Positions 58,149 through 64,000 of a DNA stretch of 64,000 nucleotides are shown piece by piece. Below the pieces are notes generated by a model that was given only the letters and a program-made list of their open reading frames with translations, was not told where the DNA came from and made no database searches. Made by a program: the position numbers and the translations under genes. Every line of letters starts with the position of its first letter. Position 1 is the stretch's first letter. Origin of the DNA: Linum tenue (Eukaryota > Streptophyta > Magnoliopsida > Malpighiales > Linaceae); the NCBI GenBank assembly GCA_946122785.1, contig CAMGYJ010000008.1, forward strand, positions 2,753,742-2,817,741, given 5' to 3'.

Positions 58149-61100
58149 CTATGAGATGTGAGGGGATGAATCAGGAGGACCAGCTGCAGTATTGCCATAC
58201 GGATGCATAGGCGGTTGTGGTTGATATGATGTATGACCACCATAGGATCCTGGGTTTGAGCCATAGCCTGGTCCTGGACCGTGCGACTGGCCAATGGGAG
58301 CTTGATGTGGCATACCGGGCACACCTGGGGGAGCATTGTATGCATTCCCACCATATGCTGACATAGCTTGATGATTCTGCCATGGGATTTGTGATGATGC
58401 AGCAAGCAAACTAGTGTCTGGGATTGTATAGTCTCTGCTCTTATCACTGTAAGCCTACCACCCATGGAACATAACAAAGGATAGAACAAAAAACAAAGGA
58501 GCAATCATTCAGATTCCTAGTAATAAGATTCAGAAATCTCACAAAACAGGAAAGTGAAGTATAGAGAAGCATACGATTTTTATGACCAAATCGTTTTTCG
58601 ACCAAGCCGCACTTAAGCCCAATTTTTCACAGTTTGCTTCTTATTCCCCCCATGAATATTAACTCAAAAGCATATATTTTATACCTTTACATTGAGATCA
58701 GTATGACGAGAGTATGATAGATGAAGCTTACAATAGCCACCATCATAAATGCAGTGTCCCTCTAAAGCTTCCTTCGCTACAGATGCCGTTGCAATATCTG
58801 CAAGAAAGAAAGTAAACGTTTCGGAGTTTAATATGGCAGGGGCAATATATCAGTGAAGGCAGAAAACATCCCATGCAAAGAAGAGCCTAAGGCAGTTGTT
58901 GAGCAGTATTCATCTTCACATTATACCCAACCACCAATGTGGTAAGAGAGTAGTTTTTTTCTTAACCAGACAACCTCGTTTACCAAAAACTTGTTCAAGT
59001 GAAGTGTTATCATCATTCCTTTAGAGCACAGAATTGAAAATGAGGCATTCACAAACCGCACCTACATGACTTTGAGCCAGGAAGGTTTTATAATTGAATG
59101 CATGGGTTCTCATCTAATCCCAGAATGAAATAAAATTAGGAGAATAGATGAAAGAAGAAGCGATTCAGATTAGATAAGCAAATTCTGTTTAGCTGAGTGA
59201 TGTGATACCAGGATACTGAATTAGTGCCTGAGTACTGCCATTCTTCTCAAATATTGCAATCTTCTGCACGTTACCAAAAGCTGAAAACACCTACAATAAT
59301 AAACCAGCCAGTGCTTTGAATTCAGGTTCTGAGGGAAATTTTATATTAAGAAAAATCCTAGAAACTCAAAAGGAGGTTCTGTACCGTATGAAGAACATCC
59401 ACAGTAACAGCATACTGCATATTCTCTATTGATGCAAGTAGAACATTACTCTCAGGTTCTTTCTTCCTTCCATCCGGGCCTACAGCAAGCTGAAGATGAC
59501 TGCTTGTTACATGATGTGCTAAAAAGAAGCTATAAATCCTACTAAAGTGATTGCCGTGAGTTACCTGCAGAGACCCATCAATGGCAGTAGGATTCACAGG
59601 CAAGTATGGATTTGTATAGTCCCTGCAGAGCATGAAAGACACATGCATCACACAAACATTGAAGACAAAGTTAACTCAGCAGTGTAGCCGAAATCATATA
59701 GTATACATTATTGCTAGCTTTGTGGCTTTTCAATTGGCTGGATAATGCTATCATGAACACTAGAGTAACATCTGGTATGGAAGTTGATAAATTATATCCT
59801 GGAAAAGGACATCTACTTTCATAGAATTGCAGCAAGAAAAGTTCAACAGTACTCACTCTTCAGCAGGGAAGAACATGAGTTTCCTGGCTTACCCTAGGTG
59901 GGCCTTAGGTTCTTGACACGCTCTTTATTCATTATTAGAAAAAGAATTACATACACACTTGTAACTGCCTAGGTAGCAGCTTCTTAAGCCAAAACTAACT
60001 CATTCTATTGACCAGTGGAACAATTATGACAAGGTAGCATTTCAATCACGATATAAAAAATAACCATTACAGATTTTGATTGAAACAGTTCATAAAGACA
60101 AAGTAATACTTTCTACAAATGATTAAACTAATTTCTCTAAAGAAGTGATTACTAACTTTCAAGCATCCCAGAAGCAGTAATAGCCACAACAATATTGATC
60201 ACATCCAAGAGATACAAACAAAGAAGTAGGAAATTACTAAGTTGCCATGAAAACACATCTGTGTGCCTGCTACAAAGCTTCACTAACCCCCTAGATGACA
60301 AAAGCACACATACCAATTAGCAAAGTTCCAAATTTCTCGTAATGATGCAGAAGAACAATAAGGAAATATTCAGGCAACGTAAATCAACTAGTAAAGCATC
60401 AATATTCCAGGTATTGGTTTCTTCAGTTGCTATTACCTGCTTCTGTGGGACTGGAACTTAATATTAAGATCAGTGTGGGCAGAGTATGAGATTCTCAAGT
60501 TACATGAACCAACATGTTCTGGCAGCAAGTATCTGCAAATTGACATGAGAAGCCAAATGACTTCAAGGACAAGGCAGAGTCCGGAAAATGAAAAAGATTA
60601 TACTAGGGCAAAAAAGCCGCAGTTCAGTGATGATTGTCGGACTGGAAGAAGGAAAACATGCCTTGGTATACTTCTGCCATCCAATGCATTCCTTGCTGAA
60701 GAAGCTGTCTCTGAATCAGTGAATTGAATTAAAGCCTGGCAACAAATCGAGTAAGACGGTTATTTTTTCAGATGATAAAAATCATATCACAAAAGAAGAA
60801 ATTTGTGAGACTTAACCTGAAAGCCAGCTGCTTTTTCAAAGGTAGCAATTTTGTGCACAAAGCCAAAAGCCGAAAATACCTGAAATATAGTAAATTAGGG
60901 ATAACAATAAGTAAAAATAGCACCAATATGTGAAATATAGCAAAGAGCAATGAGGACGCTAATAAATGACCAGTAAAATCCAGATAGATAAGTAAGAAGT
61001 GTAGAATGACACCTGAACATGTATTCGTCAAGACAGAGCATAGAATGGAGTATGACGTACAAGAAATATTTCCAAACTGTCTCCAACAGAAGAATCTAAA

Positions 61101-62670
61101 TAAGAGGCCAACCTGATTTGGATAAAAACTGATTCATGTATAATTCATATTTCAGATTGTCAAAAAAAGCACAGGAATTATTCAGATTAAGACAAAGAGA
61201 ACAACCATGAAGAAACCATTCTTCACCAAAGAAGAGCCTTTTTTGGACAAAACCAAATAGCAATTCCTACCACTCAACCTGACATGTTCAGTTTTGGCTC
61301 ATATATCAATGTTTACATACCTACAACTCTATGTACAGTGGAAGGTTTTGCAGACTGCTTCAGGGAGAAAAAAGAAAGGAGAGGCTATGGGGATAGAATA
61401 GAAAAGATAACAACAACATTAATCATATGGACAGCATATTAATCACTCCTTGCAACAAGGCACGATATATGTTGTTTAGATGGTAGGGAATTACATTCTC
61501 AACCGTTCCTCTTCCACGCTGAACAAGCAAAATAGCTTTTTCTGCATGGAATTCATTAGTGCTGGACCCCTAACCTCTACATTTTCCTCATTTTTCTTTC
61601 CACATCTCTCCCATGTGAATTGCAATTATCATCAGAACGTCACTATCCTACATGCCACTACAACACTGGATACATTCCTGTTTTAAAGCCTATATCGTTC
61701 CCAGACCCAGCTGAAAGTTCATTGCTACTATTATGTTTCTCCTTTCGGCCAAATGAAGAGACCAAAGACATTCAACCGATAATGTTCCTTTACAAGTTAT
61801 ATAACAATGCCAGCGCCCCCATCGAGTTCACTTAAGTGCTTCTCTGAACATTTGACTATGGCCTCCAAGCTCGGAAACCCAATTATATACAAATTATTCT
61901 ATACTCAATTCCTCCTTTGAACTGAAATCCATTCTTGTACCTTCAGCCTACCTCAGGACAGCTAAACATTAACCAAAAACTGTACGTAGGTTTTGAATCA
62001 GTAAACTTACCAAGTGAATAACATCAATGCTGACATCGCCAGCTTCTACCCCTTCCATAGTCACCAGTAATACATTACCGGGATTATCGCCTGGACTCTT
62101 GTTGTTGACAATCTCGTGTCTGTTCGAGTACTGTATATACACAGTTTTACCACGAACTTGTGCCGGCTCAGATGATGATGCATAGTAGGAAACCATTTGA
62201 ATTGCCTGATTTAGGTCGGGCTGCAAGCAATGACATCCCAAATCAATCAACTTCTCAACCACAGGACATTACCATGAAATAAAACATTCCGAAGTGACCC
62301 ACTAAAAGCTTATAAGCACTACACTAAGCTCGTGTGGAAAAGAAAAGGAAAGAAAGTTTCCTGGTGTTATTCTGCTTACAGTAGCACCAAACAAGCAAAT
62401 AGATAATAATCAAAGAACGAGCATAAATTAGAGCAGGAAAACGAAACTGAACAGCGTATATATGCAGAGGTGAAAAGGGAAGCTTACGAATTCGACAAAG
62501 GCCTGATTGCGATTGGCGCCAACATTGATCTTGGTGTTGACGATCTTCCCAAATGGTTTGCAGAGCTCGACCAGCTCTTCCTCCGAGCACTCCCATGGCA
62601 GGTTACGGAGATGCAAAACCTTGGATGGGGTCTGCGTGTATCGGAATTGTGGAGGTCCGGATGTTGACAT
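58149..62670 (-). CDS. PTB3: Polypyrimidine tract-binding protein, PTB3 type, 10 exons, 429 aa
   Basis: Exons: 62670-62488, 62220-62011, 60879-60817, 60735-60662, 60532-60437, 59622-59565, 59489-59385, 59290-59209, 58797-58685, 58454-58149; total 1290 nt in phase. Three RRMs are seen. RRM1 begins SKVLHLRNLPWECSEEELVE and RRM2 begins PGNVLLVTMEGVEAGDVSID. RRM3 begins ESNVLLASIENMQYAVTVDV and reaches HLSYSRHTDLNVK. The linker SHRSRDYTNPYLPV and the Gly/Pro/His-rich tail match Arabidopsis PTB3, of similar length (about 430). PTBs bind CU-rich RNA in nucleus and cytoplasm and control alternative splicing and polyadenylation. The start MSTSGPPQFRYTQTPSKVLH is well conserved. Intron 4 is GC-AG (separate entry). 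Intron 2, over 1.1 kb, is the longest. Confidence 0.95.
60533..60661 (-). other. GC-AG intron of the PTB3 gene
   Basis: Exon 4 ends ATACCAAG and the intron begins GCATGTTTTCC, ending ATTTGCAG before ATACTTGCTG. The join gives SIPR-YLLPEH, as in relatives. The nearest GT (in AAGTATAC) would break the frame, so a GC donor is needed. Length 129 nt. Confidence 0.85.
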
Positions 62671-63830
62671 ATGAACCAGACTCGCAGGATTTAGGGCTGG
62701 CGCGAGCAGAGAATGAAAGGCGAAGAAGAGGGCTTTAGAGAGAGAAACGTCTCTGGGGTGCGGAAGAGAAAGAAGTGATTCGGGATTGGACTTTAGGGCC
62801 CGGGCGGTTGGCAGTCTTACGTTTCCGAGCCTGCTCTGTAAAGTTTGAGTTGTGACTGATATTTTAGTAAAATCTCAATAAAATTAACAGTGACGACATT
62901 TTGATCGTGAACCAAAAAAATTTCACTATCTTTTCGTTCCTAACGAAATATGCAAAATATGTAATTTCAAAACAGTTTGTCTTAAATATTTTACAATGAC
63001 TAAAAATATTTATATAATGTTTACCAAAAGAATATATTTATATAAATTTGTAACTCAGTTTGATTATGGTCAAAAGTAATCTGCTTGACATGTACTCAAT
63101 CAATGAGACACGAGTAATATAGAAGGTCGAGTTTTTTTAGGAAATTTAATACATGATAAAATGTGTAATTGAAATTATATTTCCTATCACATTACAAAGA
63201 GGGTTGTGCATCAGATATCAAACTATCCATGTAAATTATACATTTGTGTTGTCATTGTTCGATCGTGATCGTGATAATGCCTGAATTCTTTCATGATTTA
63301 TAAATTTGTAATCTATCCTATTGCAAATAGGATAACTCATCAAATTGTCAACAACATGTAAATTATGTTTTTATGATTGTTCAATACATATGCACATATT
63401 GTTTGTATTTTTATGTGATTTTACAATACATATGTTGTTTAGGATATATAGTTTTTTTATACTAAAAATCGTGAATTCTTCATTTGAAATAAACTATCAC
63501 TCAACTTAAATGTTTGAACAATCTAATTTTTTCGGTGAAAATTGTTGAAACGATTTAAATTGAGATTGCTCAACTCATTTTTTATTCACAACTTAAAAGT
63601 ACGATAACACATATCGTACGAAAGTATTTTACAATACACAAAACTCATCAATACATATATATTCTATAGTATTATATGCACTCATCACTATACATTTATT
63701 TAATAAACACAATTTTCAAATGATTCTTTAATATGAATTATTATGATGGTCATATTGCTATTTGTAATTAATATTTTTGTTTCTCCTTGGATTGCAAGTT
63801 TTTTTTCATCCTACCACTAGTTAATATTAC
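62671..63830. other. Upstream region of PTB3 and A/T-rich intergenic DNA
   Basis: The leader just before the ATG is followed outward by strongly A/T-rich DNA to 63830. No promoter motif or repeat stands out. Confidence 0.4.
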
Positions 63831-64000
63831 TAGGGCTGGGAAAATAGACCAGACCGTTAGAAAAACCATGGTCAAAACCGTACCGTACAGTTTGGTCCGG
63901 ACCGTGGACCGTTAAGTATGGTCTGATCTGGTCCATGGTGGCATGGTCTGTATTATTTTATGTTTTGATCTCTTGGTCTGGTCTGGTCTGGTCTAGACCG
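63831..64000. mobile_element. Left end of a hAT-like MITE, cut by the window edge
   Basis: TAGGGCTGGGAAAATAGACC resembles the TAGG...TGGGAAA ends of the element at 50245. It is followed by many GGTCTGGTC/GGACCGT words like the subterminal repeats of such MITEs. The right end lies outside the window. Confidence 0.5.

Noticed and set aside
1..64000. tRNA, rRNA or snRNA genes
   Set aside because: I looked for tRNA A/B boxes with CCA-proximal stems and for rRNA cores and saw none I could support. A covariance-model search would settle this.

Overview
This is nuclear DNA from a flowering plant, most likely a eudicot. The evidence is the spliceosomal introns, the plant-only gene families (alpha-expansin, LOF-type R2R3-MYB, FBA-type F-box, plant PTB3 type, POD1/TAPT1 type), CCCTAAA telomere-like DNA and plant transposon families. 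I could not determine the species.

The left part (1-22.6 kb) is mostly mobile elements. A young Ty1/copia element (362-5405; 336-bp LTRs, GTGAC target duplication) sits between two inverted gene fragments. After it come a fold-back element (about 6180-7204), an L1-type LINE relic (about 7590-8985), a non-autonomous CACTA element (9145-11127), two more LINE relics on the minus strand (about 13948-14250 and 15692-17235), and two Mutator-type Pack-MULEs carrying captured gene pieces. The first (18372-20185) holds a broken purine-permease copy. The second (21135-22613) holds an F-box/PP2-A fragment and a cytochrome P450 fragment facing each other. Ordinary genes here are a ubiquitin-like-fold protein (12721-13419, minus) and a small three-helix membrane protein (20421-20786, plus).

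The centre starts with an eleven-exon POD1/TAPT1 homologue (23027-27465, minus), which has an AT-AC U12-type intron. Next comes a decayed Mutator element built like MuDR (about 28.3-37.1 kb). Its two convergent genes are an Ulp1-protease gene (plus) and a FAR1/mudrA-type transposase (minus), both broken. Their introns and flanks are full of TGGATA words whose strand follows the direction of transcription. From 37.1 to 43.5 kb lies a field of related repeats: about 231-bp tandem units, an interstitial telomere-like block at 38282-38466, transposase scraps and one intact intronless F-box gene (39473-40693). The 5' part of a second Ulp1-type element follows (about 43540-45560, minus).

The right part (45.6-64 kb) is gene-rich: a lipoate/octanoate ligase-family gene (45888-47077, plus), a LOF1/LOF2-like R2R3-MYB (48046-49595, minus), an alpha-expansin (52818-54645, minus) and a PTB3-type splicing regulator (58149-62670, minus) with one GC-AG intron. 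Small hAT-like or related MITEs with recognisable target duplications sit between these genes. The host genes are unrelated housekeeping and developmental loci. The genes that form a functional unit are the paired transposase and Ulp1 genes of the Mutator element, now degenerate in this copy.
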